From: UBA6921 sp031363085
GTDB lineage: Bacteria > Pseudomonadota > Gammaproteobacteria > SG8-11
NCBI GenBank assembly: GCA_031363085.1
Contig: JANLTU010000018.1
Span: forward strand, 1-23,282
DNA: 23,282 bases
Reading direction: 5' to 3'
Below the pieces are notes generated by a model. That model was given only the letters and a program-made list of their open reading frames with translations. It had not been told where the DNA came from and did not search any database. Of this stretch, positions 1-7,514 are shown one piece after another (position 1 is the first letter of the stretch; every line of letters begins with the position of its first letter). The position numbers and the translations under genes are program-made.

Positions 1-134
1 ACCTCGGCGGCGGTGTAGCCCAGCATGCGCTCGGCGCCGACGTTGAAGATCTGGATCACACCTTTGGCGTCGGTGGCGATGCTGGAAAAGTTGGCGCTGT
101 TGAAAATTGCGTTTTGCAGAGCGCCCGATTTCAG
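1..134. repeat. PAS-module direct repeat, copy 1 (partner at 814-947)
   Basis: Bases 1-134 match 814-947 at an offset of 813. By eye about 110 of the first 120 positions are identical. Both copies encode the start of a PAS domain in the same protein, so this is an internal duplication. A more diverged third copy begins near 6508 in the paralogous kinase. Confidence 0.85.
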
Positions 135-1037
135 CACCGCCTCCTCGGCTTTTTTTCTCTCGGTGATGTCGCGCAACATCACCGTGAACATTGTTTCTCC
201 GTTCACCTCAAGCTGTGAAATGGAGGCATCAATCGGAAATTCGCGGCCATCGGCATGCAGTCCAAATACCGCACCCGGCTTGCTCATGACACGCTTGCTG
301 ATTTTAGTGTCGCCAAACCCGCGTATCTGATCGCCGTGCGTGGCGCGAAAACGCGTAGGGATTAACCGGTCGAGACTCGACGCCAGCACTTCAGCGGAGG
401 TGCGGCCGAACATATGCTCGGCGGCGGCATTGAACAGCGTGATGCGATGATTGGCATCGATGGCAATGATGGCATCCAATGCCGAGGCGATGACACCGCC
501 CAATCTTGCCTCGATGGTTTGTCGCGCCGCTTCTGCCTTCTGGCGCGCGGTGTTGTCGGTGCCGATCAACAGGTAGCCGATGATGGCATCTTGATCATCA
601 CGCAACGCGGTGACCGACACCATCGCCGGAAAGCGGCTGCCGTCCTTACGGATATAGGTCAGCTCGTAGATGTCTTCGATGCCACGCGAGGCTTTAAACA
701 CCAGCGCTTCAAAACCCGGCGTAATCGCGGTGCCAAGCTCGACACTTAACGCCTTGGCGCGCGCGATGAGCTCCTGCGGATCGGAAATATCGGCGGGCGT
801 GATCTTGTTCAGCACGTCGGCGGCAGCGTAGCCCAGCATGCGCTCGGCGCCGACGTTAAAAATCTGGATCACGCCTTTGGCGTCGGTGGCGATGCTGGAG
901 AAATTCGCGCTGTTGAAAATTGCGTTTTGCAGCGCGCCGGTTTTAAGCAAGGCTTCCTGGCGTTGAACCTCAGTGAAGCCATCCGCCGTGTCGGCAGAGG
1001 GTTTGAGAGTGACGGGATTGCGAATTTTTTTGGGCAT
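1..1037 (-). CDS. multi-PAS sensor protein, probably a hybrid histidine kinase (HK1), C-terminus cut by window edge
   Basis: This is the N-terminal 345 residues of a cytoplasmic sensor; the reading frame is open to the left edge. No signal peptide or membrane helix is visible. It holds three PAS modules: PAS1 at about residues 28-150 (motifs FNVGAERMLGY and KDGSRFPA), PAS2 at about 165-290 (LDAIIAIDANHRITLFNA, GLHADGREFPIDASIS, ending LRDITERKKAEEA), and PAS3 starting near 295, a near-copy of PAS1. PAS1 is also very close to the PAS domain of the kinase at 5034-6677, whose kinase and receiver domains suggest what follows in the missing part. The start is ATG at 1037, in the same position relative to PAS1 as in that paralogue. 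No strong ribosome site is visible; an element end (1052 onwards) lies 14 bases upstream. The kinase call is inference, as no H-box is inside the window. Confidence 0.85.
   Translation of the reverse strand, partial: MPKKIRNPVTLKPSADTADGFTEVQRQEALLKTGALQNAIFNSANFSSIATDAKGVIQIFNVGAERMLGYAAADVLNKITPADISDPQELIARAKALSVELGTAITPGFEALVFKASRGIEDIYELTYIRKDGSRFPAMVSVTALRDDQDAIIGYLLIGTDNTARQKAEAARQTIEARLGGVIASALDAIIAIDANHRITLFNAAAEHMFGRTSAEVLASSLDRLIPTRFRATHGDQIRGFGDTKISKRVMSKPGAVFGLHADGREFPIDASISQLEVNGETMFTVMLRDITERKKAEEAVLKSGALQNAIFNSANFSSIATDAKGVIQIFNVGAERMLGYTAAE
814..947. repeat. PAS-module direct repeat, copy 2 (partner at 1-134)
   Basis: This is the partner of the repeat at the left window edge and encodes the beginning of PAS1 of HK1. 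The repeat probably continues past the window edge, so its full length cannot be given. Confidence 0.85.
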
Positions 1038-1051
1038 GGTGATCTCTGTTA

Positions 1052-1126
1052 GAGCCTGTTCAAGATCTCCCTGGCGGGCGTATTGCGGCGTTAAAATGGC
1101 ACTCACAAATACTCACATACTCCGTG
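1052..1126 (-). repeat. partial MITE/IS-end copy upstream of HK1
   Basis: The sequence starts at a TTA (1049-1051) followed by GAGCCTGTTCAAGAT. It matches the reverse complement of the right half of the complete element at 19475-19644: GAGCCTGTTCAAGATC, then CATTGCGGCGTTAAA-like sequence, then ACTCAC, then AATACTCACNTACTNCGTG. Compared with that copy it lacks roughly 28 bases in the middle, and no opposite terminal repeat is visible before 1330. It looks like a decayed or deleted copy. The rest of 1038-1329 shows no gene, convincing terminator or promoter. Confidence 0.65.
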
Positions 1127-1329
1127 AAAATAAGGAGGGGTGAAGATTGAGCAACGCCGCGTTTACTTATACGCGCACTCGCGCATAAACAACGCATGCT
1201 TTTACTCGACTGAAGTCGTGCTTGGCCCTGCTGTTTGGGCATCGCCGCGTGCGAAGGGGTGGTGCTGCTACATGCTTCGCTTCCGTGCACGATGTTTTGA
1301 TTTCACGCGCAGGGCGCACGCTACCGGAC

Positions 1330-2127
1330 TCATTCGAATTTATGTTTGGCCGTTTGGCCGGATTTGCCACCGGACAAAGGCGGTTTATCGGCTGACGGCT
1401 GAACATCTTGGCGGTAACGCACATCGGACAGCAGACGGCTCAACTCATTCTTGACCACGGCATAACACTCGCATGCATGGGATTCCAGGCCAGCACGGTC
1501 AAGCACGGTAATGTGGCCACGGCGGTAGCTAATAATACCGGCGTGCTGCAAGTTGCCGGCGGCTGCGGTGATGCCTTCGCGGCGTACGCCCAGCATGCTG
1601 GCGATTAATTCCTGCGTCATGATCAACTCGCTTGTCGACATGCGATCCAGCGTCAGTAACAGCCAGCGACACAGTTGCTGTTCCACCGAATGGTGTCGAT
1701 TGCAGGCGGTGGTCTGGGCCATCTGCGTCATCAGTGCCTGGGTGTAGCGCAGCAACAAACGCTGCAATAACCCGGAGCGATTGAATTCCTGTTTCAGCAC
1801 GCGGCCGGCCAGCCGATAGGCGTGACCGGCCGTCTGCACTACGGCCGAACTGGGCGTGGTGTCGCCGCCCATGAATAGCGAAATGCCAACGACGCCTTCA
1901 TTGCCGACTCCGGCAGATTCAGCCGAAGCGCCAGACTCCATTACGTAATGCAGCGAGACGATGCAGGTGGTGGGAAAATACGCGTACTGCAATTGTTCGT
2001 CGGGCTCGTAAAGAATGTCACCAAGTCGCATCGGTACCCGTTCCAGATGCGCAGCCAGGGCTTCGAAATCCGCTGCGGGGAGCGCAGCGAGCAGATGGTT
2101 ATGACTTGAAGTATGTGGTGTAGACAT
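1330..2127 (-). CDS. Crp/Fnr-family transcriptional regulator
   Basis: This is a 265-residue regulator with an N-terminal cyclic-nucleotide-binding-type beta-barrel (about residues 15-125, with VGNEGVVGISLFMGG) and a C-terminal winged helix-turn-helix (about 150-215, with QQLCRWLLL, TQELIASMLGVRREGIT and YRRGHITVLDR). The subgroup is recognisable from NRHHSVEQQLCRW and the CECYAVV tail. Its ligand is not evident, and I see no FNR-type cysteine cluster at the N-terminus. The start is ATG at 2127, because AGGGAGGT lies just upstream; an in-frame codon at 2148 would place that site inside the gene. It sits 29 bases downstream of the response-regulator stop on the same strand and is probably the last gene of that operon. 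This suggests a transcriptional output for the nearby phosphorelay, which is inference. The roughly 50-residue polar tail after the wHTH looks disordered. Confidence 0.9.
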   Translation of the reverse strand: MSTPHTSSHNHLLAALPAADFEALAAHLERVPMRLGDILYEPDEQLQYAYFPTTCIVSLHYVMESGASAESAGVGNEGVVGISLFMGGDTTPSSAVVQTAGHAYRLAGRVLKQEFNRSGLLQRLLLRYTQALMTQMAQTTACNRHHSVEQQLCRWLLLTLDRMSTSELIMTQELIASMLGVRREGITAAAGNLQHAGIISYRRGHITVLDRAGLESHACECYAVVKNELSRLLSDVRYRQDVQPSADKPPLSGGKSGQTAKHKFE

Positions 2128-2156
2128 GTCGACCTCCCTACTTGGCACGTGGGTTG

Positions 2157-2978
2157 TTATTTTTTGGTGAGTTCCACGCCGATGCCACGATAACCGATGA
2201 AGCGCGAGAACTGGTTAAACATCGGTTCCCCGCTGACCTGAAATTTTTGTTGCGAGTGATCGGCATTGACACGGCTGAAAACGAAATCCAGAAAGGGTTG
2301 CCGTGCGGCGATTTTTTCCTGAAGCGCGGCGCGCTCCGCCTCATTCCAGCCGCTCGGCGCAGTTGCCGGTGTTTCTGCCGCCAAGGCGTCGACGCGGATG
2401 CCGAGCATCTCCAGCACCGGGCCGGACACCTTGGTGAAGCTGCCGTGTTCGTCCTGTTCCCAGTACCAGTCGGAAGCCAGTTCCGTCAGGCTGCGATAGC
2501 GCGCTTCGCTTTCGCGCAATTCGGCGGTGCGTTCTGCGACTTTCTGTTCCAGCAGTTGGCTGTAATTCTCTAACTTTCTATACAGCAGCCGCACTTCCAG
2601 CATGTTATGAATACGGGTCTTGACTTCAATCAGATCGAACGGCTTGCTGATGAAATCTTTTGCGCCGGCTTGTAGCGCGCGCAGCTTGTGGGCGGGCTGG
2701 GAAGTGATCACCAGCACCGGCAGGTAGCTGTCTGCGGCATTGGTCTTGAGGCTTTCCATGACCTGAAAACCGTCCATATCGGGCATTTGCAGGTCGAGCA
2801 GAATCAAGTCGTAGCGGTGCTTGCGATGCAGCGCGCAGACCTTCTGCGGGTTCATGGTTGAGGTGACGTGGGTATAGCCCGCCTCACTCAGCAACTGCTC
2901 AAGTAAGCTGATATTGATCTGTTGGTCGTCGACGATCAGGACACTGGCGTTGAGAATGTCGGATTCGGTATTCATCAT
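2157..2978 (-). CDS. response regulator with receiver and C-terminal PAS domain
   Basis: This is a 273-residue cytoplasmic protein. The receiver spans about residues 12-128 with acidic residues D17 and D18, phospho-acceptor D62 (LLDLQMPDMDG), T92 and K112 (SKPFD), all the residues expected of an active REC domain. A coiled linker follows (about 130-160, EQKVAERTAELRESEARYRSL), then a PAS-like sensor domain (about 165-268, with DWYWEQDEHG and GYRGIGVE). There is no DNA-binding, GGDEF or HisKA domain, so the output is probably protein-protein. The ATG at 2978 overlaps the TGA of the upstream hybrid kinase (ATGA), with GAGGT about nine bases upstream. The two are very likely translationally coupled, and the kinase is the obvious phosphodonor candidate. 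A second in-frame ATG directly follows the first, so the exact start is uncertain by one codon. Confidence 0.9.
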   Translation of the reverse strand: MMNTESDILNASVLIVDDQQINISLLEQLLSEAGYTHVTSTMNPQKVCALHRKHRYDLILLDLQMPDMDGFQVMESLKTNAADSYLPVLVITSQPAHKLRALQAGAKDFISKPFDLIEVKTRIHNMLEVRLLYRKLENYSQLLEQKVAERTAELRESEARYRSLTELASDWYWEQDEHGSFTKVSGPVLEMLGIRVDALAAETPATAPSGWNEAERAALQEKIAARQPFLDFVFSRVNADHSQQKFQVSGEPMFNQFSRFIGYRGIGVELTKK

Positions 2979-4774
2979 GCGGTCTTTACCTCGGTGACTG
3001 TCGTTGACGAGAATTTAAGTGCTACGTCGAGCGTGTCCATGAGCACGTCGACCTTGAGCGGTTTGGTGAGGTAACGGAAAAATCCTGCCGCCAGACCGTT
3101 GGCGACATCGTGCGGCAAGGCATGCGCACTGAGCGCCACCACCGGAATGTGCGCGGTGACCGGGTCATGCGCCAGGATGCGCAGCGCCTGCAGACCGCTG
3201 ATGCCGGGCAGATTGATGTCCATCAGGATCACATCCGGCTGGGCGCTGCGCGCAAGCTCGATGCCGTGCGTTGCGTCCACTGCACTTAGAAAACGTAAAT
3301 CGGGCCGACGCGCGATCAGGTCTTCGACCAGCATCAGGTTGGCGGGGTTGTCCTCGATATACAGCAGGGCATGCACGGGCGCGTTGCTGGGCACCGCCTG
3401 CACCGAAGTCGCGGGCGGCTCGGGGAGGAGTTCAACCGCGCGGTTTAACTCAATCCAGAAGGTGCTGCCGGTGCCCACCGTGCTTGCCACGCCGATGCTG
3501 CCGCCCATCAACTCGACCAGCCGTTTGCACACCACCAGACCGATGCCGGTGCCTTGCGCGGTGCTCGCGTTTTGGCCCAAACGATTAAACGGCTGGAACA
3601 GTTGCGCAAGCTTTTCCGCCGGCAAACCTGCGCCGGTGTCTTGGACGGCAATGCGCAGGCGTCCGGGGGTGTGCTCGCTGCAGTCCACCCGCACCGCACC
3701 GTTCGGCTGGTTATATTTGATCGCGTTGGACAGCAGGTTAATGAGGGCCTGCTTCACGCGCATGCGGTCGGCCTGTATAAAATGCCGGTGGTCATCTTTG
3801 GCGAAGCTTATGCGGATGCCGCGTTGTTGTGCCTGCGGTTCGACCATCGCCAAGCATTCCTGGATCAGCGCGGTCAGCGCCAGCGGCTCCAACGCCAGCG
3901 CTAGCTTGCCGGATTCGATCTGCGCCAGATCGAGAATTTCGTTGATCAGATCAAGCAGGTACCAGCCGGCCTTGATGATCTGAGTAAGGCTTTGCTTTTG
4001 CGAGGGCGTCGGCGCCTGCGCGCCCGCGTCGATGAGCTGCGCAAAGCCCAGAATCGCACTGAGCGGCGTGCGCAGCTCATGACTCATGCTGGACAGGAAA
4101 TCCGATTTTGCGAGGTTGGCTTTTTCCGCCACGGCGCGGGCGCTCTCAAGCTCGACATTTTTCTCTTGCAGCGCCGTCGCCATGGTCTTGCTGCTGGTGA
4201 TGTCGGTCAGCGCCATGCGTTGCAGTGGCGTGCCACCGTTGTCCGGCCTATAGGTGGATACCAGATTAACCCAGAGTTGCGTACCGTCATTCCTCACCAT
4301 GCATAACTCGCAGGTTTGCGGGTTACCGGTTTCAATGAGCTGTTGGCGGCTCAGGTAGTAAATGTCTTGGTCGGTCTTGAGGATGAAGCGGCTGATGCTC
4401 TTCGCGATCAGCGCGCCCCGGTTTATGCCCAGCATCTGGGCGGCAGTGAGGTTGGCTTGCAGGATCAGTCCCTGCTCGCTGACGGTGCAATAACCGACCG
4501 GTGCCAACTCATAGAGATCGAAATAACGCGCCCGTTCGCCGTCCAGTTCGGCCTGGGTACGGCGCAGCTCCTCGTTCTGCATTTCCAGTTCGATTTGGTG
4601 CACGCGCAGCTCGTGCAGCATGCTGCGGACGGCTTCCGGAGATTGCGGCTCGACATTTTCCATCGGCGACGCGTGGGCAGTTTTGGCCGCGCCGGATTCG
4701 GCTTGCCGGCGCGGTGTTGTCGAGGGGTCTTGCTGAAGGAGGTTGTTGCCTGCGCTTTTAGTCATGTTGGTCAC
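2975..4774 (-). CDS. hybrid sensor histidine kinase, PAS-HisKA-HATPase-REC (HK3)
   Basis: This is a 599-residue cytoplasmic hybrid kinase. A polar N-terminus carries the coiled segment HELRVHQIELEMQNEELRR (about 54-72). PAS follows (about 83-195, with APVGYCTVSEQG), then a linker into HisKA with H232 in SHELRTPL. The HATPase_c domain has an N box around N350 (INLLSNAIKYN), a G1 box DTGAG (379-383) and a G2 box GTGIGL (408-413). The C-terminal receiver has E474/D475, phospho-acceptor D519 (VILMDINLPG) and K571. All catalytic residues are present. The start is GTG at 4774, because GGAGG lies six bases upstream; ATG at 4765 would be too far from it. It overlaps the response regulator downstream by four bases. 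Its kinase and receiver core is closely similar to that of the gene at 5034-6677, showing a duplication, while the sensor parts differ. The signal sensed is unknown. Confidence 0.95.
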   Translation of the reverse strand: MTNMTKSAGNNLLQQDPSTTPRRQAESGAAKTAHASPMENVEPQSPEAVRSMLHELRVHQIELEMQNEELRRTQAELDGERARYFDLYELAPVGYCTVSEQGLILQANLTAAQMLGINRGALIAKSISRFILKTDQDIYYLSRQQLIETGNPQTCELCMVRNDGTQLWVNLVSTYRPDNGGTPLQRMALTDITSSKTMATALQEKNVELESARAVAEKANLAKSDFLSSMSHELRTPLSAILGFAQLIDAGAQAPTPSQKQSLTQIIKAGWYLLDLINEILDLAQIESGKLALALEPLALTALIQECLAMVEPQAQQRGIRISFAKDDHRHFIQADRMRVKQALINLLSNAIKYNQPNGAVRVDCSEHTPGRLRIAVQDTGAGLPAEKLAQLFQPFNRLGQNASTAQGTGIGLVVCKRLVELMGGSIGVASTVGTGSTFWIELNRAVELLPEPPATSVQAVPSNAPVHALLYIEDNPANLMLVEDLIARRPDLRFLSAVDATHGIELARSAQPDVILMDINLPGISGLQALRILAHDPVTAHIPVVALSAHALPHDVANGLAAGFFRYLTKPLKVDVLMDTLDVALKFSSTTVTEVKTA

Positions 4775-5013
4775 TGTGCGCCTCCATTGTTCGGGTGGGC
4801 TTAAGAATGTCTTACCCGTTCCGTTCTTGCGATCACATCGCGCTGCCGTAGTGTGCTTCTAGCCGCTGTAGCGGCGCGATGCATCGGGCCGCTACGCACC
4901 ACACCCGACCATGGTAGTCACCCCGCCACAAGCGCACCGCCGGTGGTGAGCTACGATACGGCACAGAATTTCTGCTTGACCCGCGCACAGGGCCGCCGCC
5001 GTTGTTCCTTACA
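4775..5013. other. non-coding gap between the two hybrid kinases
   Basis: No gene is visible here. The gap holds the GGAGG ribosome site of HK3 (4781-4785, minus strand) and the palindrome at 4868-4895. It is bounded on the right by a transposon-like end at 5014-5033. Part may be remnant transposon DNA, but I could not find a second terminal repeat. No clear -35/-10 pair was recognised for HK3. Confidence 0.5.
4868..4895. repeat. 28-bp near-perfect palindrome
   Basis: The arms GTAGCGGC and GCCGCTAC enclose a centre containing CGATGCATCG. The two 14-base halves differ at one position. A second, overlapping inverted repeat (GCCGC at 4862-4866 with GCGGC at 4871-4875) shares the left arm. No T-tract follows on the minus strand, so an intrinsic terminator for HK2 is only a weak possibility. 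An operator or a repeat-element hairpin would fit as well. Confidence 0.6.
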
Positions 5014-5033
5014 CTGAGATCGTGAACAGGCTC
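5014..5033 (-). mobile_element. IS5-like or MITE-like terminal repeat at the HK2 stop codon
   Basis: Read on the minus strand, TAA is followed by GAGCCTGTTCACGATCTC, which shares the GAGCCTGTTC start with the ends of the element at 19475-19644 and the partial copy at 1052. The adjoining bases on the plus strand, 5034-5036, are TTA, as at the other copies (a TNA-type target). Beyond this end the sequence does not match the other copies, so it may belong to a related element. Assignment to the IS5 family is inference from the end sequence and TNA flank. Confidence 0.5.
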
Positions 5034-6677
5034 TTAGGCGACGCGCGCGGGGGGTTTTTGCGCGAATTTCAGTGCTAAGTCGAGTGCATCCATGAACTCG
5101 TTGACCTTGATGGGTTTGGTCAGGTAGTTGAAAAATCCGGCCTCCAGGCCCTTCTGGATATCACGTGGCACCGCGTTGGCGCTCAGCGCGATCACCGGAA
5201 TATGCGCCGTGGTTGGGTCGGCACGCAGAATTTTCATGGCCTCGATACCGCTGATGCCGGGCAGATTGATATCCATCAGGATCACTTCCGGCAGATAGGC
5301 GCGCGCAAACTCGACGCCTAAATTGCCGTTCGCTGCGGACAGCAGACGCAGGTCGGGGCGACGTGCAATCAGTTGCTCGACCAATTCCAGATTGGCCGGG
5401 TTGTCTTCTACGTACAGCAAGGTGCGCAGCGGTGTGCCCGCCGCTACCGGCAGCCGTGCCGACGTGGCATGTTCGGCCTGCTGCACCGCAAGCTGCGGTG
5501 CACTGGTCAGACCCAATTCGATCCAGAACACGCTGCCGACGCCAACGGTACTGTCCACGCCAATGGTGCCGCCCATCAATTCCACCAGGCGCTTGGTCAC
5601 CACCAGACCGATGCCGGTACCTTCTTCGGTGCTAGTCTCTTTGCCGAGGCGATTGAACGGCTGGAACAGTTGTGCGAGCTGTTCTGGCGCCAAGCCGGCC
5701 CCGGTGTCCTGAACGCTGATACGAATCGAATGCGGCGGGCTCAAAACGCACTCCACCACTACTTTACCGCCCGGCTTGTTGTACTTGATGGCGTTGAACA
5801 GCAAGTTGATCAGCACTTGCTTGACGCGGGTGCGGTCGGCTTTGACGAAGTGGGGGATGACGAAGTGTGGAAAGGTCATGTCGATGCCACGCTTATGGGC
5901 CTGCAGCTCGATCATGGCGCGGCACTCGATCATGATTTCAGCGAGCGAAACCGGTTCCCGTGACAGCGTCACCTTGCCGGACTCGATCAGGGTCAGATCG
6001 AGAATCTCGTTGATCAGCTCCAGCAGGTACCAGCCGGCCTTCAGAATCTGGTCGAGGTTGCGCTTCTGCGAGAGTGTCGGCGTCGGCGTGCCGGTGTCCA
6101 TGAGCTGGGCAAAGCCGAGAATCGCGTTCAAGGGCGTGCGCAGCTCATGGCTCATGCTGGAAAGAAAATCCGATTTGGCAAGGTTGGCTTTTTCCGCAGC
6201 GGCCATGGCGGCATTGAGTTCCGATTCGACGCGCTTGCGCATGGAATTGTCGGCGCCGATCAGCAGGTAGCCGATGATGTCGCCGTAATCGTCGCGCAGT
6301 GCGGTGATTGACACGATGGCCGGAAAGCGGCTGCCGTCTTTGCAGATGTAGGTCAGGTCGTAGCTGTCTTCGATGCCGCGTGACGCTTTAAAGGCCAGCG
6401 CTTCAAAGCCCGGCGCAATCGGGGTGGAAAGCTCCAGGCTCAAGGCTTCCGCACGCGCCTGCACTTCCTGCGGATCATGAATATCGCTGGGGCTGATTTT
6501 GTTCACGACTTCGGCAGCTTGGTAGCCCAGCATGCGCTCGGCGCCGACATTGAAGAGCTGGATGATGCCTTGCTCGTCGGTGGCGATAATCGAAAAATTG
6601 GCGCTGGTAAGGATGGCGTGCTGCAAGGCCCCGGCTTTGAGCATCGCGTTTTGTCGGAGTACTAGGTTGTCGGGCAT
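5034..6677 (-). CDS. hybrid sensor histidine kinase, PAS-HisKA-HATPase-REC (HK2)
   Basis: This is a 547-residue cytoplasmic hybrid kinase. One PAS domain (about residues 22-145, FNVGAERMLGY, KDGSRFPA) is a close paralogue of PAS1 and PAS3 of HK1. HisKA follows with H177 in SHELRTPL, then HATPase_c with DTGAG and GTGIGL boxes (about 324-328 and 353-358). The receiver has E424/D425, phospho-acceptor D469 (VILMDINLPG) and K521. All catalytic residues are intact. The start is taken as ATG at 6677, which matches the N-terminus of HK1. A TTG ten codons further upstream is in frame but has no better ribosome site. The stop codon TAA coincides with the TTA target flank of a transposon-like end, so the natural C-terminus may have been altered; the receiver nevertheless looks complete. 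It is divergent from the cytochrome gene at 6977. Confidence 0.94.
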   Translation of the reverse strand: MPDNLVLRQNAMLKAGALQHAILTSANFSIIATDEQGIIQLFNVGAERMLGYQAAEVVNKISPSDIHDPQEVQARAEALSLELSTPIAPGFEALAFKASRGIEDSYDLTYICKDGSRFPAIVSITALRDDYGDIIGYLLIGADNSMRKRVESELNAAMAAAEKANLAKSDFLSSMSHELRTPLNAILGFAQLMDTGTPTPTLSQKRNLDQILKAGWYLLELINEILDLTLIESGKVTLSREPVSLAEIMIECRAMIELQAHKRGIDMTFPHFVIPHFVKADRTRVKQVLINLLFNAIKYNKPGGKVVVECVLSPPHSIRISVQDTGAGLAPEQLAQLFQPFNRLGKETSTEEGTGIGLVVTKRLVELMGGTIGVDSTVGVGSVFWIELGLTSAPQLAVQQAEHATSARLPVAAGTPLRTLLYVEDNPANLELVEQLIARRPDLRLLSAANGNLGVEFARAYLPEVILMDINLPGISGIEAMKILRADPTTAHIPVIALSANAVPRDIQKGLEAGFFNYLTKPIKVNEFMDALDLALKFAQKPPARVA

Positions 6678-6976
6678 AAGTAAGTTTCCGTGCTTCAAAG
6701 CGCACAAAAGTACGTCGGGGGGTGTCCGTTCACATGGACCGGCAACAGTGGCTGGCGACCACCGTCGGTGTATAAAACTACGCCCTCGTCGAAGGTATAC
6801 GCATCCTCGCCGCTGTGCGGATGAGCGTATGTACGCTGGCGCACAGACGCAGGTCGCGGGGCAACTGCCCGCCGCCTATGTTGGCGCCCGCACAGAGAAG
6901 CGGCGGCGGCTTGATTATGTTGGCTCCTGTGCCGGACATGTTTGCCGGCCAACCCTCGAATCCTCAAGGAGGAGCC
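6678..6976. promoter_or_regulatory. divergent intergenic region between HK2 and the cytochrome gene
   Basis: About 300 bases with no convincing gene. It must hold the promoters of HK2 (minus) and the plus-strand cassette. An imperfect inverted repeat with arms 6797-6806 (ATACGCATCC) and 6819-6830 (GGATGAGCGTAT, two-base bulge) is an operator or hairpin candidate. AAGGAGG at 6967-6972 is the ribosome site of the cytochrome gene. I could not assign a reliable -35/-10 pair. Confidence 0.4.
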
Positions 6977-7453
6977 ATGAATAGACTAATTGTTCCCGCC
7001 GTAATGTCGGCATGCCTGTTGACCGGGCCACTCGCATCAGCGGCTGATGTCGAGCTCACCGAGCCAGCGTCCAATGATCCCGCCTCGGTGGTCGAAGATA
7101 ACCGTACGGTTTTGGTTTGGACAGCGGCGGAGCGTGCTTTCATTTTGATGCAGATGCGGCACTTCCTGAGCGGTGCGCAAGTCATCACCGACGCCCTGGC
7201 CAGTGGCGACATGCAAGCGGTTGCGCAAGCGGCGCGTCCGATGGGCGCAGGTCATGCGATGCCCGCGTCGCTCAAAGGGAAGCTGCCGCCCGCATTCAAG
7301 TTTATGGCGTCCAGTCTCCACACGGCGTTCGATCAAATTGCACTGGATGCGGAAACGCTCGGCCAGGCCAGCGCGACGCTGACGCAGCTCAGCGGTGCGT
7401 TGCAACAGTGCGTCGCGTGCCATGCGGCCTACCGTATCGCCGCCGCACGGTAA
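6977..7453 (+). CDS. exported cytochrome c'-like haem protein
   Basis: This is a 158-residue precursor. It has a signal peptide (about residues 1-23: basic MNR, hydrophobic core, PLASAAD cleavage region) and one covalent haem site near the C-terminus, C145-V-A-C148-H149 followed by AAYR. A single C-terminal CxxCH with CHxxYR in a mostly helical protein of this size is the pattern of the class II cytochrome c' family, which acts in the periplasm. Cytochromes c' bind NO or CO and can protect against NO, but the distal side cannot be judged from sequence, so the role here is open. The start is ATG at 6977, supported by AAGGAGG five bases upstream; the frame is open further upstream but without such a site. 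It is the first gene of a same-strand run up to the oleate hydratase. Confidence 0.82.
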   Translation: MNRLIVPAVMSACLLTGPLASAADVELTEPASNDPASVVEDNRTVLVWTAAERAFILMQMRHFLSGAQVITDALASGDMQAVAQAARPMGAGHAMPASLKGKLPPAFKFMASSLHTAFDQIALDAETLGQASATLTQLSGALQQCVACHAAYRIAAAR

Positions 7454-7514
7454 CTGCCGGCATGGCAGCGCCGGCGCAACACGGAACACGGAACACGTCA
7501 CCAGGAGATTGAAT

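Noticed and set aside
1..947. CRISPR-like or tandem-repeat array from the repeated PAS DNA
   Set aside because: There are only two long copies in one reading frame, separated by another domain; this is a protein-domain duplication.
1060..1454. Short frames in the gap between HK1 and the Crp/Fnr gene
   Set aside because: They overlap the element remnant and the end of the regulator, lack ribosome sites and have unnatural composition.
3099..3983. 294-codon plus-strand frame inside hybrid kinase HK3
   Set aside because: It lies opposite the HATPase and receiver domains. Its Ser/Arg/Cys-rich translation is typical of a reverse-strand artefact.
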